A DNA stretch of 64,000 bases from Stromatinia cepivora (lineage: Eukaryota > Ascomycota > Leotiomycetes > Helotiales > Sclerotiniaceae): positions 496,001-560,000 of the forward strand of contig RCTD01000010.1 of NCBI GenBank assembly GCA_014898415.1, in the 5' to 3' direction. The position numbers and the translations under genes are program-made. Shown in pieces: positions 40,311-52,600 of this stretch. The notes beneath the pieces are model-generated. The model was not told the DNA's origin, made no database searches, and was given only the letters and a program-made list of their open reading frames with translations. Position 1 is the first letter of the stretch. Each line of letters starts with the position of its first letter.

Positions 40311-41141
40311 TTAAATCCACCAAAGGGGGGCAGGTATTAAAGTTGTAGGTAGATTAATCGCGAATTGTAGAGGAAACTTAAATTATCGACATCGAATTAT
40401 GAAACGGTGAAGAGATATCGGTGTACCGATGGTTATGTAGTATATTGGTAGATTTCCCCTCGTACAGCCAAGGTGGATGGAAAGAAAGGAAAGTTGACAA
40501 AAGGTTGTGGTCTGTGGTGCCGGTGCCGGTGCCAATATCAAACTAAACTAACCCCATATCAAGAATAAAGCAAAAGGATTCACCTCGATGGGTAGGTAAC
40601 AAGGTTGATTACTTGTTAATACCCTCATACGGTTGTCGAAAGGTGAATTGTTGTTGGTGAAGGTTATGAAGGGGGTTAATTGATTTTGTAGTGAAGTTGA
40701 TATGAATGAGTTGAGGTTGGTTGTTGTGGTTGTGGGTAGGTAGTAAGAAGGATTAAGTATGGAGGGTTGAAATGGTGGAGGGCGGATGGAGAGGTTCAGA
40801 TAGGTAGGTACCTAACGAGAGATATCCGACCAAGGAAGCAGGAAGCCTTAAACACTTTCATACGAAAATGTGTTAAAATGTGGAGAAAGAAAGGGAAAAA
40901 AAAGGGAAAGGGATTTTGATTTCTTAGGTTGGATGGAAACGGCACAAGTACAATCAATACAAATACAGTACCGGTATAATTTTTGAAGAGTGGAGTTATT
41001 TTGGTTACAGCAGGCTTGAAAATCGACTCACGTTTCTATCATCAGATTTTGATCCAAGCGGTAGGAAACTAGTACAGTAGGAATATGCGTCCGCTTGTAT
41101 TTTTCTATACATTTATTAATTATCCTTGTATTTATGGGTTA

Positions 41142-41225
41142 GGATGGATGGATGGATGGATGGATGGATGGATGGATGGATGGATGGATGGATGGATGGA
41201 TTGATTGATTGATTGATTGATTGAT
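41142..41225 (+). repeat. Compound microsatellite (GGAT)n-(TTGA)n
   Basis: About fifteen GGAT units followed without interruption by about six TTGA units. Tetranucleotide arrays this long are usually length-polymorphic between strains. Confidence 0.95.
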
Positions 41226-41860
41226 ACAGAAGATGTTCATTGATGTATTGGAATGAAATATTGTATAGTAAGAGAGGATATTTAAAGTAAAATTATCTAC
41301 CTAATAATTATCTAATCAAGATATAAAGAATTGGTTCCTTCACTTGATATAATTTTCTCTATCGTCTCATTCCTCTTCTTCCCTTCACATTCCCCGTAGT
41401 AATTTAATTCGATGGTTTCCTTTTGCGATTTATATTGCATGGGGCCGATTGTTAAACCTCAGGCAAAACGTCGTTTCAATAACCAATTAAAATCATTTGA
41501 CGTTGATAAATGACGAAAACAGATTAGCTCATGATGATTACAATTGATTATTTCATAAAGATGTGTGTGATTTGTGTAAAGATAAGTGGATCAGTGGCTC
41601 TCACAGTGGGTAAATCTAGAGTTAGAATTCGGGATAACCGATTTGGAGTAAAAGGTATGTATGTACGTACTTCAATGGGGATGATTGCTGTATGGACAAC
41701 TAAAACTGACTGGATCTTGATCTGCCAGCAGGTACCTTTATGGATATCGTTCATGCGAGCTTAAAAATCTCACTACCCCGAGTCTTTTTATTAGTCTTTT
41801 AGTATGTATGAGTGGGATATGAGAGTCATGAGAATAGAATCAAAGTATCTATCTAAACTT

Positions 41861-41899
41861 AAGAAAAAGAAGAAGAAAGAAGAAGAAAAAGAAAAAGAA
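41861..41899 (+). repeat. AAG-rich purine tract
   Basis: Almost uninterrupted A/G run built of AAG, AAAG and AAAAG units. Confidence 0.8.
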
Positions 41900-42326
41900 A
41901 CACACCCAACATCTTTATTGCTTACTATATCTTACCACTGATATAAATTAATTAATTCAATTAGGAAGGTCGTCTTTCATGAGATGTTTTCCACCCTGAT
42001 ATTCCCAAATATGCGGTTCTAGCGCTTCAAATGTTCAAGGGTTGAGGCTGACTCGGTGGCTTATTATTTTATTGAATGAGGTAAACAACTAATCCCTACA
42101 AGTCCGTACTACGGTAGGTAGGTATTTTTGCTGTGTTACCCCTTCATCACTCAGACTATAATTGAACGTCTACCGAGGACATCATCACCTGTGAAATAAT
42201 AAGTGGCGTGGCAACATTCCCCTCAAGAAAGAACAACCACAAAATTACTGCATGATAATCTAATTGATGAAAAGAAAAAAAGGAAAAGTATCTCAACATT
42301 ATACCTTCCATCTTCTTCATCAACAA

Positions 42327-43854
42327 ATGGCTATCGATCGTCCAATTCCTTCATTCTATTGTTGTTATCTTCTCCGATCAACCGTCCGACATAATGGTCT
42401 ATATATTGGATCCACTCCAAACCCAGGTAAAGTCCTCCGCCATTCAAAATCATGCAATCCATAATGTTATGATATGTACCTTTCTGCCTTTCTGACAACC
42501 AAATCCATGAAAATTTAGTCAGACGACTTCGGCAACATAATGGATTAGCAAAAGGTGGTGCCGTGAGGACAAGCCGAATTTCTTTGAGACCATGGGAAAT
42601 GGCTTGTATTGTTACCGGGTTTCCGAGTTCAATCGCGGCTTTACAGTTTGAGTAAGTTTCACGCCATATATATTCACGTGAGGGGTTTCGAGAGATGGAG
42701 ATATATTTATACTTGGGACACCCTATAAATCCTCAATTGATTTATCGTCGGTTACTCAATTGCTCTTTCTTCATCTCCATCATCGAGCAATATTTGATGA
42801 TACTTACGATTATTATCCCTTCCCCAGCTAACACCCTCAACTAATCTCCATCAGATGGGCCTGGCAAAATCCACACATAACTCTTCATATCCCACCATCA
42901 TCAAGGATTTCACACGCAACTCAAAAGAAACGATCTAGTCATCCTAAACGTCCTCGAAATTCTATTCAATCACTTTTATCAAACTTACATCTTCTGCTTA
43001 GTGTTCCATCATTTTCACGATGGCCACTAGAAATAAGATTCTTTTCACCGGATGTTCATAAAGCTTGGATTAAGTCGTCGAAAGGGGCGACCGAACCACT
43101 GAGAGATTCTTTACCTATCATTACGAATTTTCCACCAGCGGAACGGAAAGTCAATGATAGCAAGGATGGTGAGACTACAAGTGGGCATTATGGAATTGAA
43201 GCTTTAAAAGTTGCTTATGAGGACATGAAACCCCAGTTGGAGAAAGGGAAAAAATTATTCCATCCTGATATGAAAGAAGCTTGCGAAATTTGTAACCAAG
43301 ACCTTCAACACAACTCTGGCCTTCACACCATTTGTCCAAATACAGATTGCGGTACCATCACCCACATGACATGCTTGAGCAGGCATTTTCTTCAAGGCGA
43401 GAAGAATAAGCAACTTGACGACCTTTTAGTTCCTATCAAAGGAGTCTGCCCAAGTTGTAAGATGGAAGTCCGATGGAATGATGTGGTGAAAGAATTATCT
43501 CTGAGAATGAGAGGTCAAAAAGTCGTGGAAAAAATACTGAAGCCGAAGAGAGTGAGGAAAATGGCCAAAGGTGCCGCAGCGTCTCAAGCAGTTGTCGAAT
43601 CCGATGATGACCAGGAGAAGGAGGAGGAGGAAGAAGAAGAAGATTATATCAACATGGGCGAATTCGAGCCACAAAATCTCGAGGAAGAGAATGGGTTCAA
43701 AAATTATTTCGACTCTGATGATTCCGATACCATGTCTGTTGCCAGTATCGCAAGTACGAAATCACAGATGCGGAACGGTCCAGTCACCAAACCAAGACTT
43801 ATTACCGTCATTGAGGATAGTGATATAGATGAAGGAGAAGAATTGAATGGATGA
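42327..43854 (+). CDS. slx1: SLX1 structure-specific endonuclease subunit, three exons
   Basis: Exons are 42327-42426, 42519-42651 and 42855-43854, with introns of 92 and 203 nt, giving 410 residues. The GIY-YIG (UvrC-like) nuclease domain opens with [20 protein letters not shown] and continues across the first junction as [19 protein letters not shown], then [26 protein letters not shown]. The Tyr pair, the Arg of VRRL and Glu78 are the expected catalytic residues. The C-terminal zinc finger reads CEICNQDL, then [14 protein letters not shown] and CPSC (SLX1-type RING). With the scaffold SLX4 it cuts branched DNA in the nucleus. An acidic Glu/Asp-rich tail ([11 protein letters not shown]) follows and is common in fungal orthologues. 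The start [12 protein letters not shown] sits directly before the domain, so upstream in-frame ATGs are probably not used. Confidence 0.93.
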
Positions 43855-45018
43855 AAGAAATCGAATAACTTTTCATGTTTATCTACATGAATACAAACAG
43901 TACTATTCTGGTTATTAACTCGTGAGTGCTTTCTTTCCTATGGGATTCTATCAAGGTTGAATTGGTTGATTGATGAGAATTTCAACTCGATTTTTACTTC
44001 GGTCTTATTCTTCACCAACATTTCAATGGAATGCCTTATGGACGATCAAATTATCCCACCATCAAGCGGTGAACAATCTCAAATCCTTCATCCATCGGCT
44101 GAAGAAAAAAAATCTTGTTCTCGGCCTCCTAGGCGTCTCCATATCTACCCCGCACTCAGTGTCAATACTATATCACAGCAAACAGGTAGATTTAGGAAAG
44201 AGGTTGGGGGAGGGGTAGGAGATGGTTTTAGAGAGGGTCTTGGAAGAGAATGGATATGATGGATTAATTGAAAGAATCGACCTCTGGGTAAATAAGCCAG
44301 CACCCACCGGTCACCGAATTGAATCCAAGCTAAGCTAGGGCCCATGTTACCTGAAAAATCGCACCGCTCCTTCTGAGCAATGAATCCCTACACATATCGG
44401 TATCCCGAGGTCAAACCTAATGCTAATGAGCAAAATCAATCCTGCCAATCAAATTTCCATCCAAGCATCGATAAGCAATTGCGAATAAGGAGTTAGTTCT
44501 TTACTGTCGTCCCTGAATTGCCTCATCAATTTGTCAATCTTTCATTCCATGCTACCTACTAGGTATTTATACATCCTGGTACTTACGTATTCATCCATCC
44601 CCTCCTCTCCGCATCTCCACACTTTTACCCCGCTGTACTACCACCACTCTTCTGAAATTCTGCACCCCATCCTTCTAAAAATCACTCGTATCAGCAACAG
44701 CTAGCCAAAAGGCAGATCTCCGGTAACTGTACTTGAATTGATGAATCAGAAAAATCATTGAGCCAAAAGATCTTCTCCCGTTATATCCAATGATAAAACT
44801 CAATTCTGTTAAACTGCACTAATAATACCGAGTCTTCTCCACATTAAACATTGATGAACATTGGCAGTGCGGGTTGACGAAATAGGAGCGGGATGGCTAA
44901 GTTTGCGAAGATCAAGAATGGAGGATATTCCCGCCAACTACAAATACATGGTGCTCCCGCTATCAGTAACAACAGTCTTAGCATCATTCTCATTTTTCTC
45001 TTGGCTTTTCTCTCTATC
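43855..45018. other. Intergenic between SLX1 and carboxylesterase
   Basis: Mostly no signal, apart from the weak ORF at 43970 and the esterase promoter side at 44.6-45.0 kb. Confidence 0.45.
43970..44218 (+). CDS. Possible small ORF with mitochondrial-like N-terminus
   Basis: An 82-codon frame starting MMRISTRFLLRSYSSPTF, whose Arg/Ser-rich start (RFLLRSYSS) resembles a mitochondrial presequence. The rest (SFIHRLKKKNLVLGLLGVS) is basic and then mildly hydrophobic. It begins 115 bp after the SLX1 stop, on the same strand. I do not recognise the product, and it may be chance sequence in the SLX1 3' region. Confidence 0.25.
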   Translation: MMRISTRFLLRSYSSPTFQWNALWTIKLSHHQAVNNLKSFIHRLKKKNLVLGLLGVSISTPHSVSILYHSKQVDLGKRLGEG

Positions 45019-46966
45019 ATGATGTTTCCCCTTCGTGATCTCATACCTTTTCTTTCTCTCTGCGCTCCAAGTTTGGTAGCTGCTATCCCTACGACGCGTA
45101 CTATTGTGCCTACTGTTACCGTTAAGAATGGTACATATACTGGAATTCATAATAGCTATTATAATCAGGATTTCTTTCTTGGGATTCCGTATGCTCAGGT
45201 ATATCGCCTCTTTCTTTCTTTCATTCTTCATCATCCACCACCCACCGTTTCTGAATCTCCCTCATCATCCTCTCTCCGTCTCTTCCTCCTCCCTACACGT
45301 TACTAACCATCACACTCCCAGCCACCAGTAAACGACCTTCGTTTCCGAGTTCCTCAAAGTCTGAATGAATCATGGACAACTCCCAAATCGGCAACCGAAT
45401 ATCCTCGATTCTGTGTGGGATATGGATCAGATGATTTCGGACATGAGGTTGATGAAGATTGTCTTTATTTGAATATTATTCGACCCTCATCCATACTCAA
45501 GAACGCATCCCTCCCAGTTGCATTATGGATACATGGTGGTGGTTTTTTCGAAGGCGGCTCCTTAGATGCCCGTTATAACTTATCATACATCGTTCAAAAT
45601 AGTGTAGAGATGGGTTCACCCATGATAGGTGTCTCAATTCAATATCGATTATCTGCTTGGGGATTCCTTGGCGGTAATGAGATGCTAGAAAGTGGTAATA
45701 CGAATTTAGGGTTCAGGGATCAGAGATTGGCCATGCAATGGGTTCATGAAAATATTGGGCATTTTGGGGGTGATGAAAAGAAGGTTACGATTTGGGGAGA
45801 AAGTGCTGGAGCTGCTAGTGTGGGGGCACAGCTTTTGGCTTATAATGGTTTGTTCCCTCTCTCATCTCAGCGTGATTGTTATCATTAGTTGAGTAACTGA
45901 TTAACAATGAATAGGACGAAACGACCATCTTTTCCGCGCCGCAATCTCCCAATCTGGTGGCCCCGCCGTCCTTTTTTTCCCGACTCTGTACTCCAATGCT
46001 TATAATTCCACCACTCCGCAAACCCTCTTCCAAAGACTCGTTGCAAATACCACTTGCGCATATACACTTGGTTTAAACACCACTTCAACCACATCTCTTC
46101 AATGTCTCCGCTCTCTCACCTTCTCAGATTTAAATTCCGTTCTCAACACAACAACCAATGGATTCGGTCCCTTCACCCCATACATCGACCACGACTTCAT
46201 AGCCGATTATCCCAGCAAACAACTTGCGGCTGGAAAATTCGTCAAAGTTCCATATCTCATCGGCACCAACACAGACGAAGGAACATCATTCGGATCCGGC
46301 TACGGACCAAACGGAACCGGTATAAACAGCGATTCTGAATTCATCTCCCTACTCAATTCCACCGGTCTCCCCCCATCCTCCAACGCATCCCTCTCAATCC
46401 AAGCCCTGTACCCCAACAATCAAAGCGTAGGTATCCCCAGTCTCTCAACATACCCCGATCTCTTCACTCCCAGCAATCCTCTCACCGCCATCCGGGGTTT
46501 ACAATCCCGACGCGTGTGCGCTTACATGGGTGATCTGATCATGCACGCCCCCCGGCGCCTCACCTCTCTCTCGTGGAAAAAATTCAAAGTCCCCGTTTAC
46601 ACATACCGCTTCGATGTTCTCGTCCATGGAATTCCTAAATTTATAGGCGCAACGCATTTTCAAGAAGTGGCTTTTGTGTTTAATAATACGCGGGGTGGTG
46701 GATATGAAACTAATCCTTTTGCGAATGTGACTCAGGGCTATTTTGAGTTGGCGAGGGAAATTAGTAGGAGGTGGGCGGGGTTTGTTACGCGTTTGGTGCC
46801 GGATGAGGAGGGGGGTGTTAGGTGGCCGGATTATGCGGGGGGGTTGGACGAGGGGGGGAGGAATATTGTTTTTGGTGTTGAGGGGAGTTTTGTTGAGGAG
46901 GATGGGTTTAGGGGGGAGGGGATTAGGTTTCTTATGGAGCATAGTTTGGATGTTTATGGGAAGTAG
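45019..46966 (+). CDS. Secreted type-B carboxylesterase/lipase, three exons
   Basis: Exons are 45019-45198, 45322-45847 and 45915-46966, with introns of 123 and 67 nt, giving 585 residues. The alpha/beta-hydrolase landmarks are complete: FLGIPYAQPPVNDLRF, DEDCLYLNI, the oxyanion HGGGFFEGG, nucleophile Ser221 in WGESAGAASV, the acidic residue in GTNTDEGTSFG and the catalytic His in GATHFQEVAFVF. I chose MMFPLRDLIPFLSL as the start because it makes a standard signal peptide ending near VAA; the frame also opens at 44893, which would place a membrane-like segment before it. Many NxS/T sites fit secretion. The family hydrolyses carboxylic esters or lipids; substrate is unknown. The 3' end of the last exon is unusually G-rich on this strand. 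Confidence 0.9.
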
Positions 46967-47033
46967 ATGGAGAGGGAGAAGTGAGGAAGGAAGGAGGGAA
47001 GAAAGGAAGGAAAAAAGAAAGGAGGAAATTTTT
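46967..47033 (+). repeat. GA-rich (GGAA-type) tract
   Basis: Nearly pure A/G run made of GGAA, GAAA and GGAGG units. Confidence 0.8.
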
Positions 47034-47220
47034 ATAGAGATGAGAAATGATGTGATATGATTCGATGCAATATAATAAGTAAATAAATACCTATATATCA
47101 CACACACAACGATTCCCATGAAGAAATATGAAACTATCAAAAACTAATCCTTATATTTATTTGATCTGAATTAGCGTTTAGTTTTTGGATTGGAATTCTG
47201 GAGGTTGGAAATTAGTAATT

Positions 47221-47263
47221 GTAGAGTGTAGAGTGTAGAGTGTAGAGTTTAGAGTGTAGATGG
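47221..47263 (+). repeat. Minisatellite, unit GTAGAGT
   Basis: About five tandem 7-bp units, one carrying TTAGAGT. Confidence 0.85.
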
Positions 47264-47822
47264 TGTTGATATTGGGTATCTGAATTGGAAATTCGAAATA
47301 GGACAACTAATTACAAGTCCTGAATATCGAGTAAACCTTAGTTATTGGATGAGTACCGTGACGTTACCAGTTGGATAGATACGAAAGGAGGGATAGAAGT
47401 TCCTGATTTTCTAATTGAGATCTGGGGATTGATTCAAGGGGAGGTTTTCGAGATAAGTTTGGATACTATGGATGGGGATTTGTTGTTGAATGAATGAAGA
47501 ATAAATGATTGATTTTTTTACAATTTTGAAAGCATTGAAAGTATTGAATACTATAAAATCATAATTGCAACAAAAAAAGATAACAGATTTCAAATGAGCG
47601 ACTCGAAGATATAAATAAAATCATAAGGACAAAATAATAATAACGACAGATAGGAAGACCAAATCCAAAATCTGACTAAGATGCACTATCTGGCTCCTAG
47701 ATTCCGCTTTACTTCCATATCTTACCTTCAATTTCTGAAAAAATTGTTTAACGATCAAACTGCTCCTGAACCTCAAAGTCGCACGGTCTAGTAAGATCAA
47801 AATGAAAAAGACCAGAAAACCC

Positions 47823-49685
47823 CTAAGAACAAGCCGGACAATCCTGAAGCCAAGTCTTAACCGGCTGCGAAGCATAATCCATGAATTTATGACCCCAAGC
47901 ATCTTGTGCACAAACTATCAACGTATTAGCACGAATCCCATGCACAAATCCCCTTTCTCTTCCGTATGCCCAACTCCCCAATTCAGATAAAAGAAAAGGA
48001 ATACTCACAACAATCGCAAGGAGGACTCTTATGCATATTATCACTCTGTTTCCAATTGAATGATTTCAATTCGCAAACTGGTAGTGTAAAGAATCCTGCG
48101 GTTGTATATGCTTTGTTTGCATCGTTGTTACCGACGAATTCGTGTGCTATGTTGTTCAGATGATAAGTGATGTCTTTGAATGAATCGAGACCATGGCCAG
48201 TGTACATGTTATAGGTACTCTGGTACAGGCTTTGAAGAGCTTTGAGGCGATTAGTAAAAAATATGGGAAATACTAGAAGGAGATTCAACGACATACGAAT
48301 TTTAAACCCCCCAATCGAAGCCACCTTCCCATTATCAATCCCCTCCGGCGCCAAAAACTTCGAATTACTATCCACACCCGCCAAAATCATCATCCCCTTT
48401 TCCCCACAATATCTTCTTGGATCACCGGCATCTTTTCCACCTGTATTTCCATGCCAACCTGAACAATCAGTGGTAATATCGGGAATGTAGATGAAAAAAG
48501 CATTTTGTGCTTCCCAATATGCTTGAAGAAGTTTGATGGCTGCGTAGCGGGAAAATAATCCATCGAGACCGTCTTCACCGCCGACATATGCTTGGAGGAT
48601 ATCGGAACCGGCGAATGCACCGCCGAGGAGAAGATCTTTCATCTGTTGATTGTGTCAGTTCTCTGTTGTTTCTCTGAGTAGAGTAGACTCTGTAGAAGGG
48701 AATAGCGATATAGATGAACTTACATTCCCGACACTATTTCCATTCACCATACCGTTACTAAACGTCCCATTATGGGAAAACTCCAAACTGCTCAACGCCA
48801 ACTGTTTCATCACCGGTAAATAATCCGAAAACTCCAGCACACTAAGTTCATCCGATTCCTTATTATCTTGTACATCATTCACAATAGTGCCCATAAAAGT
48901 AGTAGTTCCAGCACTAACTCCAGCACCGACTGTTAGCATACCGGCTGTGATTTCTGTACCGAGGATAGGAAGTGTAAAGGCAAGAGCGCCCGGTACCCAG
49001 CAGGTTCCGATCACGGCGGCGATGGCGAGGCCGCCGGATATGACCGTCACGGCGTTTTTGGCGCTGATTTTGGCACCCGGGGTGGTGGGAGCGAAGTTCT
49101 AAAGGGGAAAGAAGTTAGTTTAACTCCCTGGGATATGGGGGATTCTAAGATATGACGCACAGATTGAAAATCCACACTCGTCTGCGTAAGCGTATCAAGC
49201 GAGTTACTCATCACCTTCTCCCACTGCAAATACATTTGCTGCACATTCATCATAGCCTTGATACCCAACCAGCCCTGTTCCTTTTCAGCCGTTGTTCCAC
49301 TTAATGAGCTACAACTGGGTGGTGTAGTATCGCAATTATCGAAACTGTTTGGACAGAAAAAATCCACGTTATATTTATTACCGAATTCTTGATGGAAATC
49401 GAAACTGGGATCAGACATTCGGGATGAAAACATATCGTTGATTACTTGGTCCACGCTACGGCTGTTCCATGTATCGCGATCGAGGGTGATGGGACCGTTG
49501 CCGCAGTCGTCGGAGGCGTCGCCGCCATTGTTGGGTTGGATGGCGAAATTTCCAGGGTTGAAGTTTGAGGGGATAGGAGCGAGTTCTTGGCGAACTTTGA
49601 TGGGGGTTGGAGCGGGGGATGCGGAGATTGTGAGGACATGGGATAGGAGGAGGGCGAGGAGTGTTTTGGACTGTGCGGAGTGCAT
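47823..49685 (-). CDS. Unrecognised secreted protein with Gly-rich hydrophobic block, about five exons
   Basis: Proposed exons are 49685-49161, 49098-48724, 48642-48297, 48239 to about 48005, and a last exon ending at 47823; introns are 62, 81 and 57 nt, plus a short last one of about 46 nt whose acceptor is unsure. About 538 residues. It opens with a signal peptide (MHSAQSKTLLALLLSHVL) and SPAPTPIKVR. Cys residues recur (FCPNSFDNC, PPSC, CSGW, RRYC, PCDCC, QDCPAC). A 55-residue hydrophobic Gly/Ala/Thr-rich block (AVTVISGGLAIAAVIG through TTTFMG) sits mid-protein. I do not recognise it with certainty; it resembles fungal secreted proteins of the uncharacterised DUF7872 kind. If the last intron is not spliced the frame ends at 47983 instead. 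The role is unknown. Confidence 0.7.
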
Positions 49686-52600
49686 TTTGAAATACTAAGA
49701 AGGAAAGGATGTGAATGCTGAGGAGAAGAGGGAGAAGAAAATTGAATGAATGGGTCTTCAGTCAAGGAAATAAAGAAATAATATAAGGAGAAGAAACGTA
49801 AACTGAGAAGGAATTGTTATGGAAAGATGTGCAGTGATCTGTGAAATGAAGATCAGAATTTATGGAGATTCATGACCCTTTTATATCCTCAAGACTTCTT
49901 GTTTCCTTCAAATCAACCTGCTAGAATTCGTGATGCCGAGTCCCGAATCATAGGAAGGATTTGGATCTTCAGCCGCCGTTGTAGCAAAGGGGCCGACTAT
50001 TTACCTTACGCTCAAAATACATCACATACACGATGTTAATCTCAAATTACTTTTGTGGCCCTCTGCCTCTCAGATCGTCAATCCTGAAAATACAACAAGT
50101 TGCAGAGCGTTCAACCTGCCAAGAGGTAGGTCAAGACTTTATACCAGAAGATTAGAAGATCAAAAGATGAGAGGCTAATGATTTGTGATAGGCTGCTGGA
50201 CTATTTTTACCATATAAAGCCTTTGTTTTTTTGATCAGTAACTTTATTTTTAATACGCGGGGTCTGTAAATTTATAATATAAGATCAGCTCTAATTCTAT
50301 TTCAATAATTCGCTCAACCATATTTAGAGGCTCTGATAATAGCATTCCATGATAAGCGATTGATTAGCCTATTGAGAATGTCAGATCGACAAACTAGGAA
50401 GTTCATTTTAAGATCAGCTTATGCCAAGTCTCCCCCAGATATATTTAAGTTGCGGCTCAGCCTTCTGAAACGCGGATTACTAACCGAGGGACAAGAGCGC
50501 CATACCGTCCGTATAAACTCAAGTACTTCGTATCACACTTTCCCTATTATGGAATAAGGTTTTGTGTGTATGATTGGATGGGATTTGAAAGAGGATTGAT
50601 AGATTTAAAACTTTCAATCCACTTTGTTAATTCTCTCATCTGGAAATAGGAAATAATAAATAACCTTAATTCAAAATGAAGTACTTGAGTTTATACGGTA
50701 TTTCCACAATTGCAATCGGTGATCGAATTGCTTACTACTTATGAGTTTAAGCTTAAGCGTATAGATAATGGGTGAGCTCAGTCAGATATATTTGATCATA
50801 ATTATCTCCGAAGAATCTGCACAATTAGATGATAGATTCACTTGCCGCTAATCGACTCTCTAACTTCTTCATGGAACAATTCAAGAACCAAAGTTTGCAG
50901 CTATACAAAATTTCTAATCAAATGATACAATTTTTGACCGTGGCGGGTGGGATTTGGGTGTTCTACAACATTTTATCTCGCAAGCCGCTCTCTAAACTGC
51001 GAGCAACAAACTCCACAAAAAACCTTCTTCTCCTTTCAAGGTTCCACAAAAGTATAGTGGCGGTGTCGGTGGTGGCTTTCCATCTACAATACAGACAATC
51101 GGAATTGTGCCGACCGTAACTGTGGATTGATACGGCTTCGAAAACACTAGTCAAAATTGAGAACATTAATTCTCTAATCCATTAACCTCAGTTTCCTAAT
51201 TCATCTTCACTTCTAAGCCATTGGAAGATATACTCCAGTGCTAGTGGTAGTTACCTTGACTAGAGAGTGTAGTGGAGTTACAACCATGCGTTCATCACAA
51301 ATTCTTGATGAAAAAGGGATTGATTATAAAACTTCCATTCAAAAAGATCCTTTGAGCCTAGGGTAAATGAGATATACAGAGATGGGAACCAGATCACAAA
51401 CTGGAGTCTCTTATATCTCCATATTCGTGAATAATGAGGTCCATCGATTCACTAGAATAATTGGGTATCACAAGCCACTTGTGTATGAAATACCCCTCAA
51501 ACAAAGTAGATCATGTACATTCCCATGAATGATCAATGCTGAAGGCCGAGGTAGTGAATACTCCAATGTATTCAGTGTATGAACCCAAACTAGTGCTTCC
51601 CAAGCCGAGAGATTACCATATATATAAAGGAGCAAGTTGACAGAATGCTTTGCTGTATGGGTCACATAATCAACTTCATGGATGTCAAGCGGGAGCAGGT
51701 GTGAAGAATGCCAATTGGAGTGCTTAGCTGTGACCCCCTCATGGAAATATGTGATGTGATTACCAAAATATTCCAGGGAAGCGGTATCGTCTGATTGAGG
51801 CCAAGTTACTGCTGATAATGACAATGGATAACGACAGCAAACTAAACTTTCAATAATAATAAATATCACTAGCTGAATTAAACTCCTCAATTGTATTGGG
51901 TATGAGCAGATCGTTTTCGAAAGTCTTATAAGCATTATTGGAAGATGCATGACTAACAAATGCAAACGAACATTTTGCAACGGCTCTTTGGATGGTCTAC
52001 ATCGCAACAATCCAAAATTGTGACTTCAACTTTATGATCTATTCTTTGACCGGAGTGTAGTTTATATATCTCGAAATCGAACTTTCGATATCAAAAAAGA
52101 GAAAAGCGGGGTTCTTGATTATTTCTCTAGATGAATTGAATCGCCGAGGGAGTACCAATACTTGAATAGCAATTCAACAAGTAGTGAATCGACAACGAAT
52201 TCCAGCATGACTTAGGAATAACCCTAGCTTCAAAGCTGCATGAAAAGTACAAAAAAAATCATTTCAACTTCTTTCCCTAACTTCCTATCTTCGGTATGCA
52301 ATCATAAATTGCTTTCAGGTTATGAAAAAATATTTCGTAATAAGCCCATATTCGTTAGAAACGAATGACTTCTGGGGCAATGTAACACTGGCAACAACAG
52401 CCGAAATGCTTTAATGGCAGCAATATTTCAAGATCGAAGAGAATATTGCAGACGATAATTCATAGCTTATAGGACTCTTTAACTTTAAAACCAACGCGAC
52501 ATGCTGAAGATGAATTCTGAAGTTGCTATACCCCGTAAGGTATATAATGGAATGTAATCTTTCCTTGTCATGTATATCTTTCAGATGCGATTTTATCGAA

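Larger units (their letters stand above)
46967..47822. other. 3' spacer with purine tract and minisatellite
   Basis: Right after the esterase stop comes a G/A-rich run (46967-47033), probably in the 3' UTR, then the 7-bp tandem listed below. Antisense frames through this region are driven by base skew. Confidence 0.5.

Noticed and set aside
46499..47140. Minus-strand frame of 213 codons
   Set aside because: Antisense to the carboxylesterase C-terminus and the GA-rich 3' tract; composition explains its length.
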